A DNA stretch of 64,000 bases. Source: Haloferula sp. BvORR071. Its GTDB lineage: Bacteria > Verrucomicrobiota > Verrucomicrobiia > Verrucomicrobiales > Akkermansiaceae. The notes below the pieces were generated by a model. It worked only from the letters and a program-made list of their open reading frames with translations. It was not told where the DNA came from and made no database searches. Each line of letters begins with the position of its first letter. Position 1 is the first letter of the stretch. Positions 63,150-64,000 of this stretch are shown one piece after another. The stretch is taken from positions 36,888 to 100,887 of the forward strand of contig NZ_BATP01000061.1 in NCBI RefSeq assembly GCF_000739615.1. The letters are read 5' to 3'. The position numbers were made by a program, and so were the translations under genes.

Positions 63150-64000
63150 TCAGTAGACTCCGCTAAAGCGGCCCGCGCGCTGGTTGTTCTCGGGTGTTAG
63201 ATCGATCTGTCCATTGCCCAAGGCTACTGACACAGAGACATCTCCGGCGATGCTGTTGGCATTTGCGGGGACTGTGAACGATTGGCTTGCTCCGGGGGCG
63301 ATGGTGGTGGCGTTGATCTTGGTCGAAATGCCGCTGCTGGTGATTTCCAACAGGCTATTGATCAAGATCTCGGTGCCGCGGTTCTGCACGGTGACCTCGA
63401 TCTGCTGCGGGAGATTGGGCCCGGCGGCGGGTAGCAGGCGCAGGCAGGTGATCGCGGCGTCGTAGCGGCCGCGGACATTGCGGTTCATCAGGCGGGCGAG
63501 GTTGAGGACGCCGCTGCCATATTCGCTGTCGGGGCCGGGGGCGCCTTCGTCGTCGGCATTGGCGAGGACGAGCTTGGCGGCTTCGGTGGCGGAGACGCGG
63601 CGACCCGAGCCATCGGACATGGTGGCGGCGATGGCGGCGACCACCAGCGGCGCGCTGGCGGAGGTGCCACTGATGCTGACGTAGCCGCCATTGCTCCCGG
63701 CGGCATTCACGCCGTAGCCGGGAGCGGTGAGGCCGAGGCCGCTGCCGAGATTCGAGAAGGCCATGCGCTCGCCACTGGCATCGATGGCACCGACGCCGAT
63801 CACTCCCGGATAGGCCGCGGGGTATTTTGCCTGCTGCACGCCTTCATTGCCGGAGGCAGCCACCACGATGATGCCTGAATCCAAGGCCATGCGGATGGCA
63901 TCGCCCAAGAGCGGGCAGTCTTCCTGCTCGCCGAGCGAGAGATTAAGGATCTCCGCGCCAGCATCCATCGCCGCGGGGATGCCCGCGGCGACTACATAGG
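63150..64000 (-). CDS. Subtilisin-like serine protease (S8), 5' end outside window
   Basis: The frame is open to the right window edge, so only the C-terminal part is seen (about 283 aa). The catalytic Ser is in SISGTSASAPLV and the oxyanion Asn in VVAASGNEGV. The Asp and His parts lie outside. After the protease come IG-like beta regions, including TVQNRGTEILINSLLEITSS, ending RAGRFSGVY, probably a CARDB-type repeat. It is convergent with the chitinase gene. Confidence 0.92.
   Translation of the reverse strand, partial: YVVAAGIPAAMDAGAEILNLSLGEQEDCPLLGDAIRMALDSGIIVVAASGNEGVQQAKYPAAYPGVIGVGAIDASGERMAFSNLGSGLGLTAPGYGVNAAGSNGGYVSISGTSASAPLVVAAIAATMSDGSGRRVSATEAAKLVLANADDEGAPGPDSEYGSGVLNLARLMNRNVRGRYDAAITCLRLLPAAGPNLPQQIEVTVQNRGTEILINSLLEITSSGISTKINATTIAPGASQSFTVPANANSIAGDVSVSVALGNGQIDLTPENNQRAGRFSGVY

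Overview
The window reads as chromosomal DNA of a GC-rich verrucomicrobium, probably Verrucomicrobiaceae (Luteolibacter-like). This is inferred from the gene mix: a long SecA with a SEC-C tail, a secreted propeller dehydrogenase fused to cytochrome c, a DUF1080 protein, a BatA/DUF58/MoxR cluster, many secreted glycoside-active proteins and a DAC-type signalling protein. No phage, plasmid, CRISPR array or complete insertion sequence is visible. Genes are densely packed and many neighbours overlap by ATGA or TGATG.

Layout. 0-5.6 kb: a HEAT-like membrane protein, SecA and an SDR oxidoreductase. 5.7-10.1 kb: a metal-uptake operon (outer-membrane protein, lipoprotein receptor, ATPase, two permeases) with two matching DtxR/MntR-like operators. 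11.2-17.4 kb: MoxR ATPase, DUF58 and two VWA membrane proteins. 17.5-20.0 kb: a DUF1080 protein, then rpsM-rpsK-rpsD closed by a terminator. 20.0-20.6 kb: a broken toxin-antitoxin locus. 20.6-28.7 kb: a PVC-type dehydrogenase/cytochrome, a lipoprotein, a divergent MFS/LysR pair, then AraC, cupin and aldo/keto reductase genes. 28.8-33.3 kb: DUF805 and a small nuoD-thioredoxin-nuoE-nuoF operon behind a perfect Rex/CRP-type palindrome. 33.4-36.6 kb: a very large secreted protein of unknown function.

37.2-44.0 kb is the least ordered part. It holds CACGGAT-type repeat units, a 14.6-copy heptamer tandem repeat, hairpin-rich DNA, three copies of a small membrane protein (one frameshifted), tRNA-Lys(CTT) and REP-like palindromes. 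44.0-52.0 kb: uronate isomerase, a divergent HxlR/DinB pair with two identical-class operators, two methyltransferases and an NdpA-like protein. 52-64 kb: a secreted BSP-type metalloprotease, an AAC(6')-like acetyltransferase with DUF1697, a dienelactone hydrolase, two polysaccharide-active secreted proteins, an ECF sigma/membrane protein/PDZ operon, a DAC-domain (diadenylate-cyclase-like) protein, a GH18 chitinase and a subtilase running off the right edge.

Together the genes suggest an aerobic, polysaccharide-degrading heterotroph: chitinase, a GH123/DUF4091-like protein, another GH, a lactonase and a uronate isomerase are all present. The regulatory sites described here (metal, redox, uronate and HxlR) were found by eye and are the most testable new observations. 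No clearly new multi-gene system stands out. The best candidates are the DACNV/DAC protein, the sigma/membrane/PDZ operon and the three-copy membrane protein family.
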